Part shown: positions 14,529-22,000 of the stretch, one piece after another
Position numbering within the stretch: position 1 is the first letter of the stretch
Layout of the letters: every line of letters starts with the position of its first letter
Assembly (NCBI GenBank): GCA_904501845.1
Contig: CAJGCH010000014.1
Span: 1 to 23,022, forward strand
DNA length: 23,022 bases
From: an uncultured Bacillaceae bacterium
GTDB taxonomy: Bacteria > Bacillota > Bacilli > Bacillales > Pradoshiaceae
Direction: 5' to 3'
Notes under the pieces: model-generated
The model's database searches: none
Told to the model about the DNA's origin: nothing
Seen by the model: the letters and a program-made list of their open reading frames with translations, nothing else
Program-made: the position numbers and the translations under genes

Positions 14529-15767
14529 ATGACATTGAGAGAAGAAGCACTGCATATGCATCGTGTTAACAAAGGTAAATTGGAAACTGTATCTAAAGTT
14601 CCGGTTCGAAATGCAAAAGATTTGAGCCTGGCCTATTCTCCAGGCGTAGCAGAACCTTGCAAACAAATTCATGATAAGCCGGATACAGTATATGAATATA
14701 CCATAAAGGGCAATACGGTTGCTGTTGTATCCGATGGCACAGCCGTCCTTGGGCTTGGCAATATCGGCCCAGAGGCCGCGCTGCCTGTTATGGAAGGAAA
14801 GGCCTTGCTGTTTAAGAGTTTTGCAGGTGTGGATGCTTTTCCAATCTGTTTAAATACGAATGACGTGGACAAGATTGTCGAAACGGTTAAGCTGATGGAG
14901 CCAACATTTGGCGGAGTGAATTTGGAGGATATCGCCGCACCGAATTGTTTCGTCATCGAGGAACGATTAAAGCGGGAGGCGAATATTCCAGTCTTCCATG
15001 ATGATCAGCATGGAACAGCTATCGTGACGCTTGCAGGGCTTGTGAATGCTTTGAAGCTTTCAAATAAAAAAATGTCTGAAATCAAAGTTGTTGCGAGCGG
15101 AGCGGGTGCTGCCGGCATCGCAATCATAAAACTTTTATATCATTTTGGTGTGCGAGATATCATTATGTGTGATAGTAAGGGAGCGATCTTCGAAGACCGC
15201 CCATATGGAATGAACGAAGTGAAAGCAGAAGTTGCAAAATACACCAACCGCAGTCGTGCAGAAGGATCGCTTAAAGATGTGATCAAGGATGCGGATGTGT
15301 TTATTGGGGTATCAGTAGCAGATGCGCTGACGGCAGAGATGGTCCAATCGATGGCAGAGGATCCAATCATCTTTGCGATGGCTAATCCGACACCGGAAAT
15401 TATGCCGGAGCTTGCGAAAGAAGCGGGAGCTAAAGTCGTCGGCACTGGCCGCTCGGATTTCCCTAACCAGGTCAATAATGTACTGGCATTTCCGGGGATT
15501 TTCCGCGGAGCGCTTGATGTACGCGCCACTCATATTAATGAGAAGATGAAAGTTGCGGCAGTCCATGCTATCGCAGATTTGATTTCTGAGGAAGAGCTGC
15601 ATGCGGATTATGTCATACCTGCGCCTTTCGATCCTCGTGTGGCACCAGCTGTGGCGGCGGCAGTGGCTAAAGCGGCAATGGAAACAGGTGTTGCGAGATT
15701 GAAGGTAGATCCTGAAGAGATTAGAAGAAAAACAGAGTTGTTATCATCAATTGGGAAAAGCGAGTGA
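14529..15767 (+). CDS. ytsJ: NAD(P)-dependent malic enzyme
   Basis: The 412-residue enzyme decarboxylates malate to pyruvate; YtsJ of B. subtilis prefers NADP and is a source of NADPH. Tyr36 (AYSPGV) and Lys91 (EGKALLFK) are the catalytic pair. The metal site includes Glu133-Asp134 (NLEDIAAP) and Asp158 (FHDDQHGTA). The Rossmann nucleotide site is GAGAAG at 191-196. The length is that of the short bacterial malic enzymes. ATG follows AAGGGG with about eight bases between. The regulator gene begins six bases after its stop, so the two are probably co-transcribed and coupled. NADPH and pyruvate production suit a place beside the acetyl-CoA carboxylase genes. Confidence 0.95.
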   Translation: MTLREEALHMHRVNKGKLETVSKVPVRNAKDLSLAYSPGVAEPCKQIHDKPDTVYEYTIKGNTVAVVSDGTAVLGLGNIGPEAALPVMEGKALLFKSFAGVDAFPICLNTNDVDKIVETVKLMEPTFGGVNLEDIAAPNCFVIEERLKREANIPVFHDDQHGTAIVTLAGLVNALKLSNKKMSEIKVVASGAGAAGIAIIKLLYHFGVRDIIMCDSKGAIFEDRPYGMNEVKAEVAKYTNRSRAEGSLKDVIKDADVFIGVSVADALTAEMVQSMAEDPIIFAMANPTPEIMPELAKEAGAKVVGTGRSDFPNQVNNVLAFPGIFRGALDVRATHINEKMKVAAVHAIADLISEEELHADYVIPAPFDPRVAPAVAAAVAKAAMETGVARLKVDPEEIRRKTELLSSIGKSE

Positions 15768-15773
15768 TGGCTG

Positions 15774-16415
15774 GTGGAGCAAAAGCAAGCTGCAGGACAA
15801 TCGAAGGTTTATTTAGAAATTGTACGTAAGCTTCAGAGGATGATCGAGCAAGACAAGCTTGTTCCCGGGGATAAGATTCCGTCTGAAAGAGAGCTTTCAG
15901 AACGGTTGAATGTAGGCCGCTCCTCCGTTCGAGAGGCGCTAAGGGCACTTGAGCTTTTGGGCTTGATTGAGACCCGCCGAGGGGAAGGCACTTTTATTTA
16001 TAATTTTCAGGAGCATAAGCTTGTTGAGCTCTTGGGATCCTTCTTTGTGCTTGAAGGCAAGACAAAGGAGGACTTGCTTGAAGTGAAATTGCTGCTTGAG
16101 AAGGATTGCATTCGCATTTTGGCTGGTTTGAGTGAACGCAACCCTGCAGCAGGCAATGACTTCTATCAATGGGCAAGGAACCATTCATTTACCGATGAAG
16201 AATTTTTTGCTAAATTGGCGATGCTGACAGATAATAGATTGATGGAAAGAATATGGAAGACTGTTAACAGCTATGCAAAAGCTTCCGGCAGTATCTTCCC
16301 TATTTCTGAACGTAAGCAATACATCATTTTAGCTGCCTTGTTAGAGAATGGGCAAAAGGAAGAAGCCCTTAACATCTATGAAAAAAACATCAGGAAGAGT
16401 GTAAACGCCGAATAA
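15774..16415 (+). CDS. GntR-family transcriptional regulator, FadR subfamily
   Basis: The 213-residue regulator has a winged helix at about 10-75 with the GntR signature PGDKIPSERELSERLNVGRSSVREALRALE. A shortened helical FCD-type ligand domain (about 85-210) follows. In most FCD domains an Asp and three His bind metal. Here Asp141 is kept, but the His positions appear to be Phe145, Gln182 and Asn205, so a metal-dependent carboxylate ligand is unlikely. The start is GTG 15774, six bases after the ytsJ stop, with only a weak GAGTGAT as ribosome binding site; coupling is likely. Its place between malic enzyme and accD-accA suggests control of these genes. Target and ligand are inferred only. 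Confidence 0.88.
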   Translation: MEQKQAAGQSKVYLEIVRKLQRMIEQDKLVPGDKIPSERELSERLNVGRSSVREALRALELLGLIETRRGEGTFIYNFQEHKLVELLGSFFVLEGKTKEDLLEVKLLLEKDCIRILAGLSERNPAAGNDFYQWARNHSFTDEEFFAKLAMLTDNRLMERIWKTVNSYAKASGSIFPISERKQYIILAALLENGQKEEALNIYEKNIRKSVNAE

Positions 16416-16572
16416 CAGGCGGCTGCTTAACCAAACGGACTTGGCTTTATCTTTTGGATCCATGGAAGGAATCATTTGTAGTTTACGGACTGCACGGGTT
16501 CTTTCCGTGATCAGGAGGTAAGGCCACTGTTATTTGTTAACCATATTAGGGAACTGAAAGGGGATAGGCAGT
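16416..16572. other. Leader region before accD
   Basis: The gap holds a CACGG-N7-CCGTG hairpin (about 16491-16510) and an isolated strong ribosome-binding-like AGGAGGTAAG (16513-16522) with no suitably placed long frame. A small CCAA/TTGG stem followed by T-rich sequence near 16433-16460 may be a weak attenuator. I see no convincing sigma-A promoter, so accD may be read from the ytsJ promoter. Confidence 0.4.
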
Positions 16573-17436
16573 TTGTTAAAAGATGTTTTTTCAAGAGGGC
16601 GCAGAAAAAAATATGCAACCATTCCGTCGGATAAAGCGAAGCAGGAGATTCCGGAAGGTATCATGATGAAATGCCCTTCATGCAAAGTAATTAAATATTC
16701 TAAGGAAATCGCCAAGAATGAGAAGGTTTGCCCTAAATGCGGGTACCATCACACGATGACTGCCTATGAGCGAATAAAGAGTGTTAGTGATGAAGGAACC
16801 TTTGAAGAAATAAATCGAATGATGGTATCTGAGAATCCATTATCTTTCCCAGGGTATCTTGAAAAATTAGACCAGGATCGAAAGAAAACCAGCATGAATG
16901 AAGCTGTCTTAACGGGGGTTTGTCGAATAAGTGGTCAGACCAGTGTGGTTGCTATCATGGATTCGACATTTAGAATGGGCAGTATGGGGTCCGCTGTCGG
17001 TGAGAAAATCACTCGTGCCATTGAGAAGGCTGATGAACTGAAAGTGCCGTTCATCATATTTACGGCTTCAGGGGGAGCCAGAATGCAAGAGGGCGTTTTA
17101 AGTTTGATGCAAATGGCGAAGACAAGTGCTGCGCTGAAACGGTTCAGCGACCACAAGGGGCTCATCATTTCGGTGATGACGCATCCGACAACCGGCGGTG
17201 TGTCCGCTAGCTTTGCCTCGCTTGGAGATTATAACCTTGCCGAGCCAGGTGCCTTGATTGGCTTTGCAGGCAGAAGGATTATCGAGCAGACGATTCACGA
17301 GAAATTACCAGAGGATTTCCAGACATCAGAGTTCTTGCTAGAGCACGGACAGCTGGATGCTGTCATCCCGCGCAGTGAGCTGAAAGCGACTTTGGCTAAT
17401 ATTATTGAGATCCACACAGCAGGAGGTAATGAGTGA
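16573..17436 (+). CDS. accD: Acetyl-CoA carboxylase carboxyltransferase subunit beta
   Basis: The 287-residue subunit works with AccA to transfer carboxyl from biotin-BCCP to acetyl-CoA, making malonyl-CoA, the committed step of fatty acid synthesis. A four-cysteine zinc ribbon is visible: Cys34, Cys37, Cys53 and Cys56 (CPSC...CPKC). The crotonase-fold carboxyltransferase domain follows, with SGGARMQEG and PTTGGVSASFA making the oxyanion/CoA site. TTG 16573 is the start (family start MLKD), with AAAGGGG about ten bases upstream. The accD stop overlaps the accA ATG as TGATG, so the two subunits are made together. A FadR-type palindrome, TGGTCAGACCA, lies inside the gene at 16932-16942. Confidence 0.96.
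   Translation: MLKDVFSRGRRKKYATIPSDKAKQEIPEGIMMKCPSCKVIKYSKEIAKNEKVCPKCGYHHTMTAYERIKSVSDEGTFEEINRMMVSENPLSFPGYLEKLDQDRKKTSMNEAVLTGVCRISGQTSVVAIMDSTFRMGSMGSAVGEKITRAIEKADELKVPFIIFTASGGARMQEGVLSLMQMAKTSAALKRFSDHKGLIISVMTHPTTGGVSASFASLGDYNLAEPGALIGFAGRRIIEQTIHEKLPEDFQTSEFLLEHGQLDAVIPRSELKATLANIIEIHTAGGNE
16932..16942. promoter_or_regulatory. Second TGGTC-N-GACCA palindrome, inside accD
   Basis: TGGTCAGACCA differs from the ytsJ leader site only at its centre base. It encodes part of the SGQTS stretch of AccD. It could be an intragenic operator of the FadR-like regulator or a chance match. Confidence 0.3.
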
Positions 17437-18410
17437 TGTCGGCGGAATTTTCCTTTGAAAAACCTATCAGTGACTTACAAGCAAAAATAGATGAACTGAA
17501 GCAATTAGCGAGCACCACAACACATGATTTTACGGAGGATATCGAGACTCTTGAAGAAAAGCTTCATGATATCGAAAAAGAAATCTACGAAAATCTTGAA
17601 CCGTGGGACCGGGTCCAAATAGCGCGTCATGCCGCACGTCCGACAACGAAGGATTATATTGACTGCCTATTCACAGATTTCTTTGAATGTCATGGCGACC
17701 GTCTATATGGGGATGACCAGGCCATTATTGGCGGCATAGCCAAATACCGAGGCCGGCCTGTCACGGTGATTGGTCATCAGCGCGGCAAGGATACGAAAGA
17801 AAATATCCGCCGAAACTTTGGCATGCCTCATCCTGAAGGATATCGTAAAGCCTTAAGACTCATGAAGCAGGCTGAAAAGTTTAATCGCCCGGTAATTTGC
17901 TTTATCGACACGAAAGGGGCTTATCCCGGGAAAGCGGCAGAAGAGCGCGGCCAAAGTGAAGCTATTGCCCGAAATCTGTTTGAGATGGCTGGTTTGAGGG
18001 TGCCTATCATTTGCCTTGTGGTCGGCGAAGGGGGAAGCGGGGGCGCACTGGCCCTTGGCGTAGGCGATCATTTGCATATGCTAGAGAACTCAACCTATTC
18101 TGTAATATCACCTGAAGGTGCTGCCTCTATTCTTTGGAAGGACGCCGGACAGGCAAAAAAAGCAGCGGAATCGATGAAAATCACGGCAAGGGATTTGAAA
18201 GAGATGGATATCATTGATGAAGTGATCCCAGAGGTGCTTGGCGGGGCCCATCGTTCTGTTGAAGATCAGGCTCGAGAAATTGACCGTGTCGTAGCGCAAT
18301 CATTGGAGAAATTATCTTCATTAAATGAGGAAGAGCTGCTGGATATGCGTTACCTTAAATACCGGAATATAGGGAAATATAATTTCCTTGGGAGTATTTT
18401 TACTTACTAA
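17436..18410 (+). CDS. accA: Acetyl-CoA carboxylase carboxyltransferase subunit alpha
   Basis: The 324-residue partner of AccD forms the alpha2-beta2 carboxyltransferase. It starts with a coiled-coil-like helical region (about 1-60), followed by the signature PWDRVQIARH and the crotonase-like domain. HQRGKDTKENIRRNFGMPHP, DTKGAYPGKAAEERGQ and GEGGSGGALALG bind carboxybiotin. I chose ATG 17436, overlapping the accD stop by one base, with AGGAGG nine bases upstream; GTG 17433 in the same frame is possible. Sequence and length agree with Bacillus AccA. A terminator follows, making accA the last gene of the operon. Confidence 0.96.
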   Translation: MSAEFSFEKPISDLQAKIDELKQLASTTTHDFTEDIETLEEKLHDIEKEIYENLEPWDRVQIARHAARPTTKDYIDCLFTDFFECHGDRLYGDDQAIIGGIAKYRGRPVTVIGHQRGKDTKENIRRNFGMPHPEGYRKALRLMKQAEKFNRPVICFIDTKGAYPGKAAEERGQSEAIARNLFEMAGLRVPIICLVVGEGGSGGALALGVGDHLHMLENSTYSVISPEGAASILWKDAGQAKKAAESMKITARDLKEMDIIDEVIPEVLGGAHRSVEDQAREIDRVVAQSLEKLSSLNEEELLDMRYLKYRNIGKYNFLGSIFTY

Positions 18411-18414
18411 TAGG

Positions 18415-18455
18415 GAAAAAGAAGGAACGTGCAGGTTTATGTACGTTTCTTTTTT
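18415..18455 (+). terminator. Intrinsic terminator after accA
   Basis: AAAGAAGGAACGTGC and GTACGTTTCTTTTTT pair over about 15 bases with G-U pairs, with a loop of about eight bases and a T-run in the 3' arm and beyond. Confidence 0.82.
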
Positions 18456-18518
18456 CAGATGAGGGGAAAAGTACACCGAATATTCGATTTCTGTATATTA
18501 TGTAGAATTTTAGCAACT

Positions 18519-18532
18519 TGATAACGTTTTCA
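18519..18532 (+). promoter_or_regulatory. cre-like box upstream of the pfkA promoter
   Basis: TGATAACGTTTTCA matches the cre consensus TGWAANCGNTNWCA at all defined positions but one (T for A at position 4). It is centred about 68 bases before the expected transcription start and 26 bases upstream of the -35. CcpA activates from such upstream positions and represses from downstream ones, so activation of glycolysis is suggested. Confidence 0.55.
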
Positions 18533-18557
18533 GAGCGAAATACACGTTTTAATGGGG

Positions 18558-18586
18558 TTTACGAAATTTTTTTGTTATCATAGAAT
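18558..18586 (+). promoter_or_regulatory. Sigma-A promoter of pfkA-pyk
   Basis: TTTACG (18558-18563) and TAGAAT (18581-18586) are exactly 17 bp apart. A T-rich tract lies in the spacer. The transcript would have a leader of about 100 bases, with small hairpins (CAATAATGA/TCATCATTG; CTCTT/AAGAG) before the ribosome binding site. Confidence 0.7.
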
Positions 18587-18694
18587 AAAAAATGCAATAA
18601 TGATTATATAGTTTCATCATTGTGTTTCTTCCTTTCCATACTTTACAGGTTGAAGCTCTTTAGAAGAGATTATAATATACTTGAGGTGATAATC

Positions 18695-19654
18695 ATGAAG
18701 AAAATTGGCGTATTAACAAGCGGGGGAGACTCTCCAGGAATGAACGCCGCTATTCGTGCAGTTGTCCGTAAAGCGATCTACCATGATGTTGAAGTGTATG
18801 GAATATACAACGGTTACCAAGGACTAGTCAATGGAACGATTAAAAAGATGGAACTTGGTTCAGTTGGAGACATTATACATAGAGGTGGAACAATGCTCTA
18901 TACCGCACGTTGTCCGGAATTTAAGGAAAGAGAAGTGCAGCTTAAGGGCATTGAGCAACTTAGGAAGTTTGGAATTGAAGGTCTTGTTGTTATCGGTGGA
19001 GATGGTTCTTACCGCGGAGCGAGGGCATTGACTGAGCTTGGCTACCCATGCGTGGGAGTACCTGGAACTATTGATAACGATATACCTGGAACTGATTTTA
19101 CAATTGGATTCGATACAGCGTTAAACACGGTAATTGATTCCATCGATAAAATCAGGGATACAGCAACATCTCATGATAGAACATACGTTATAGAAGTTAT
19201 GGGAAGAAATGCCGGTGATATTGCTCTATGGGCAGGTATGGCTGGCGGAGCGGAATCCATTCTCATCCCAGAAGAAAGCCATGATATGAATGATATCATT
19301 AATAAGTTAAACCGTGGGCATGATAGAGGTAAGAAACACAGTATTATTGTTGTAGCAGAGGGAGTAGGAAGCGGTATTGAAATCGGTCAAGAAATTCAAA
19401 GACGCACCGGTGCCGAAACACGCGTAACCGTGCTAGGGCACGTGCAACGCGGAGGATCTCCTACTGCTCATGACCGCGTTTTAGCGAGCCGTTTGGCAGC
19501 CAGCGCAGTTGAATTGCTTATTGAAGGCAAAGGCGGCCGCGCTGTGGGGATAGTGAATAACAAGTTGGTTGATTATGATATTATTGAAGCATTGAAAATG
19601 CCGCATGTTATCGATCAAAAAATGTATAAATTATCGGACGAGCTGTCAATTTAA
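18695..19654 (+). CDS. pfkA: ATP-dependent 6-phosphofructokinase
   Basis: The 319-residue enzyme phosphorylates fructose 6-phosphate to fructose 1,6-bisphosphate. Gly11 in LTSGGDSPGMNAAIRA and the GGDGS motif at 101-105 bind ATP. The catalytic Asp127 lies in GTIDNDI. MGRNAGD and VLGHVQRGGSP form the substrate site, and RGG (63-65) belongs to the effector region. Length equals the allosteric bacterial PfkA (319). ATG 18695 follows TTGAGGTGAT; longer in-frame starts upstream fall inside the transcript leader and are not used. pyk follows after 29 bases, and the pair form an operon, as in B. subtilis. Confidence 0.97.
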   Translation: MKKIGVLTSGGDSPGMNAAIRAVVRKAIYHDVEVYGIYNGYQGLVNGTIKKMELGSVGDIIHRGGTMLYTARCPEFKEREVQLKGIEQLRKFGIEGLVVIGGDGSYRGARALTELGYPCVGVPGTIDNDIPGTDFTIGFDTALNTVIDSIDKIRDTATSHDRTYVIEVMGRNAGDIALWAGMAGGAESILIPEESHDMNDIINKLNRGHDRGKKHSIIVVAEGVGSGIEIGQEIQRRTGAETRVTVLGHVQRGGSPTAHDRVLASRLAASAVELLIEGKGGRAVGIVNNKLVDYDIIEALKMPHVIDQKMYKLSDELSI

Positions 19655-19683
19655 GCTATATAAAGTAATTAGGAGGATACAGC

Positions 19684-21444
19684 ATGCGTAAAACGAAAAT
19701 TGTGTGTACGATTGGCCCTGCCAGTGAATCATTAGAAAAGCTTAAGGCTTTGATGGAGGCCGGCATGAACGTGGCGCGCCTTAACTTTTCACATGGGAGT
19801 CATGAGGAACACCGCGCACGAATTCAAACAATTCGCCAAGCTGCAAAAGAAACAGGCAAGACAGTAGGTATCTTGCTTGACACTAAAGGACCTGAGATTC
19901 GTACACATGATATGGAAAACGGCGGCTTTGAGCTAGTTGCCGGGCAAAATGTAACGATTTCCATGACTCAGGTTCTTGGAACACCTGAGAAATTTTCTAT
20001 CACTTATGAAGGATTAATTGAAGATGTACATCCTGGTTCAAGAATTCTTGTGGATGATGGATTAATTGGTCTTGAAGTAACAGGTGTCGATAAATCAAAA
20101 GGTGAAATCTACACGAAAGTACTTAACACAGGAATGATTAAAAACAAAAAAGGTGTTAACGTTCCTGGTGTATCAGTTAAATTACCTGGTATCACTCAAA
20201 AAGATGCAGAAGACATTGTTTTTGGTATTCAAGAAGATGTTGACTTCATCGCAGCTTCATTCGTTCGACGTGCAGCTGATGTGCTTGAAATCAGAGAATT
20301 GCTTGAAAAGCATGATGCTGGCCATATCCAAATCATCCCTAAGATTGAAAATCATGAGGGCGTAGAGAACATTGAGGAAATCCTCGAAGTTTCCGATGGA
20401 TTAATGGTAGCACGTGGAGACCTTGGTGTTGAGATTCCTGCAGAAGATGTGCCGCTCGTTCAAAAGGATTTAATCAAACGCTGCAACCGTTTGGCTAAAC
20501 CAGTTATCACGGCGACACAAATGCTTGATTCCATGCAGCGTAACCCGCGTCCAACTCGTGCGGAAGCAAGTGACGTTGCCAATGCCATCTTTGACGGCAC
20601 AGATGCCATTATGCTTTCTGGTGAAACAGCTGCTGGTCAATACCCGGTTGAAGCCGTTCAAACGATGCACAATATTGCTCAAAAAACAGAGACTGCTTTG
20701 AACTACAAAGAAATTCTTTCTGCTCGCAGCAAAGACCATGATTACAATGTAACAGAAGCAATCGGCTTATCTGTGGCACATACGGCACTAAACTTAAAGG
20801 TTTCTGCCATCATTGCTCCTACACAAAGCGGTTCTACTGCAAGAATGATTTCTCGTTATCGTTCTAATGCGCCAATCATCGCGGTTACAGCTCATGAGCG
20901 TGTAATGCGTAAGCTTGCGCTTGTATGGGGTGTTCAGCCAATCATGGGTACTCCAACTACAAACACTGATGATATGCTTGATAATGCTGTGACAGAATCC
21001 ATGAAAAACAACATCGTGAACCCTGGTGATTTAGTCATTATCACAGCAGGTGTTCCTGTGAACGAATCTGGTACAACAAACATCATGAAAATTCACATCA
21101 TCGGTTCTGTATTGGTAAGCGCACAAGGTATCGGCCGCAAGTCTGCATCAGGCAAAGTGGTTGTAGCAAGAAATGCTGCTGAAGCGATTGAGAAAGCAAC
21201 AGAAGGATGCATTCTCGTTACAAACGCAAGCGATCGCGACATGATGCCGGCGATTGAAAAATGTGCGGCTCTTGTTACAGAAGAAGGCGGATTAACTAGC
21301 CATGGTGCTGTAGTAGGATTAAGCCAAGGCATTCCTGTAATCGTTGGTGCGAAAAATGCGACAGCTGAATTGAAGGACGGACAAGTTGTTACCGTTCATG
21401 CAAGAAGCGGACGTATTTATGAAGGACATTCAAGCATCCTATAA
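19684..21444 (+). CDS. pyk: Pyruvate kinase with C-terminal PEP-utiliser-like domain
   Basis: The 586-residue enzyme converts phosphoenolpyruvate and ADP to pyruvate and ATP. The TIM barrel carries ARLNFSHGSH (Arg32, Asn34, Ser36), LLDTKGPEIRTH, IIPKIENHEG, the MVARGDLGVEIP metal site and TATQMLDSM. The regulatory C domain covers about 355-470. An extra C-terminal module (about 480-586) has LTSHGAVVG with His540, like the phosphohistidine domain of PEP synthase and PPDK. This extension is normal for Bacillus and Geobacillus pyruvate kinases. ATG follows AGGAGG. It is the second gene of pfkA-pyk, and a hairpin terminator separates it from fxsA. Confidence 0.97.
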   Translation: MRKTKIVCTIGPASESLEKLKALMEAGMNVARLNFSHGSHEEHRARIQTIRQAAKETGKTVGILLDTKGPEIRTHDMENGGFELVAGQNVTISMTQVLGTPEKFSITYEGLIEDVHPGSRILVDDGLIGLEVTGVDKSKGEIYTKVLNTGMIKNKKGVNVPGVSVKLPGITQKDAEDIVFGIQEDVDFIAASFVRRAADVLEIRELLEKHDAGHIQIIPKIENHEGVENIEEILEVSDGLMVARGDLGVEIPAEDVPLVQKDLIKRCNRLAKPVITATQMLDSMQRNPRPTRAEASDVANAIFDGTDAIMLSGETAAGQYPVEAVQTMHNIAQKTETALNYKEILSARSKDHDYNVTEAIGLSVAHTALNLKVSAIIAPTQSGSTARMISRYRSNAPIIAVTAHERVMRKLALVWGVQPIMGTPTTNTDDMLDNAVTESMKNNIVNPGDLVIITAGVPVNESGTTNIMKIHIIGSVLVSAQGIGRKSASGKVVVARNAAEAIEKATEGCILVTNASDRDMMPAIEKCAALVTEEGGLTSHGAVVGLSQGIPVIVGAKNATAELKDGQVVTVHARSGRIYEGHSSIL

Positions 21445-21457
21445 TCAATAAAGGGGG

Positions 21458-21507
21458 AAGAGTTGTTTAAGTTGGCATTTGCTAATTTAGGCAGCTCTTT
21501 TTCTTTT
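21458..21507 (+). terminator. Intrinsic terminator of pfkA-pyk
   Basis: AAGAGTTG (21458-21465) pairs with CAGCTCTT (21492-21499), with an inner TTGGC/GCTAA helix, followed by a T-rich tail. This also shows that an upstream in-frame extension of fxsA through this region is not coding. Confidence 0.7.
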
Positions 21508-21549
21508 CATGGTACATTTAAAGGAAGATTAAGATGTAGGAGGCCTATT

Positions 21550-21942
21550 ATGAAACGATCAACGTTTCTTTTTATACTGATTCCGACGCTTGAAATTATT
21601 ACCCTTTTACTGGCAGGGTCTTATATAGGCATAGGGTGGACTGTTGCCCTGATGTTCTTAACCGGAATTTTCGGCTTTCTCTTTGCAAAAAGGCAAGGGA
21701 TTCAGACGATTAGAAGGGCACAGGAACAATTGAACAGGGGAATGATGCCTGGGGAGGAACTCTTCAATGGTATTTGTATTCTGGCGGGGGCTTTTTTGCT
21801 TCTGCTGCCAGGGTTCATTAGTGATTTAGTTGGGCTTATTTTGCTGATTCCGTTTACGAGGAAATGGGTGAAACCGCTAATAACTGCACTGTTGTGGAAG
21901 ATTATGAGCCGATCGCAAGGGACCATTAAGATTATCCGATAA
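21550..21942 (+). CDS. fxsA: FxsA family membrane protein
   Basis: The 130-residue membrane protein has hydrophobic segments at about 5-22, 27-45 and 75-100. A GFLFAKRQG turn and a basic amphipathic stretch (RRAQEQLNRGMMPGEEL) are typical of FxsA. E. coli FxsA is known for suppressing exclusion of phage T7 by the F plasmid; its ordinary role in Bacillus (YtzA) is unclear. ATG 21550 follows TAGGAGG; the longer in-frame TTG at 21463 lies inside the pyk terminator. It sits between pyk and the converging ytvI, the usual Bacillus position. Confidence 0.92.
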   Translation: MKRSTFLFILIPTLEIITLLLAGSYIGIGWTVALMFLTGIFGFLFAKRQGIQTIRRAQEQLNRGMMPGEELFNGICILAGAFLLLLPGFISDLVGLILLIPFTRKWVKPLITALLWKIMSRSQGTIKIIR

Positions 21943-22000
21943 ATGGGAGGCTTGTTCATGGCAGGCAAAGACATTGCTTGCCATGAACAGCCATTTTTTT
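21943..22000. terminator. Terminator between fxsA and ytvI
   Basis: A long, nearly perfect hairpin (TGTTCATGGCA with TGCCATGAACA, plus outer AAATGG/CCATTT) is followed by TTTTTTT on the plus strand. The ytvI stop codon lies inside the T-run. On the minus strand the U-tract is weak. Confidence 0.88.

Noticed and set aside
18671..18676. Perfect TATAAT just before pfkA
   Set aside because: Transcription would start inside the ribosome binding site, and no -35 lies at a proper distance. The TTTACG-N17-TAGAAT promoter upstream is better.
18620..18694. In-frame N-terminal extension of PfkA
   Set aside because: The 319-residue product from ATG 18695 fits the family exactly and has a good ribosome binding site; the extension lies in the mRNA leader.
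21463..21549. In-frame N-terminal extension of FxsA
   Set aside because: It runs through the pyk terminator hairpin, and ATG 21550 has its own TAGGAGG.
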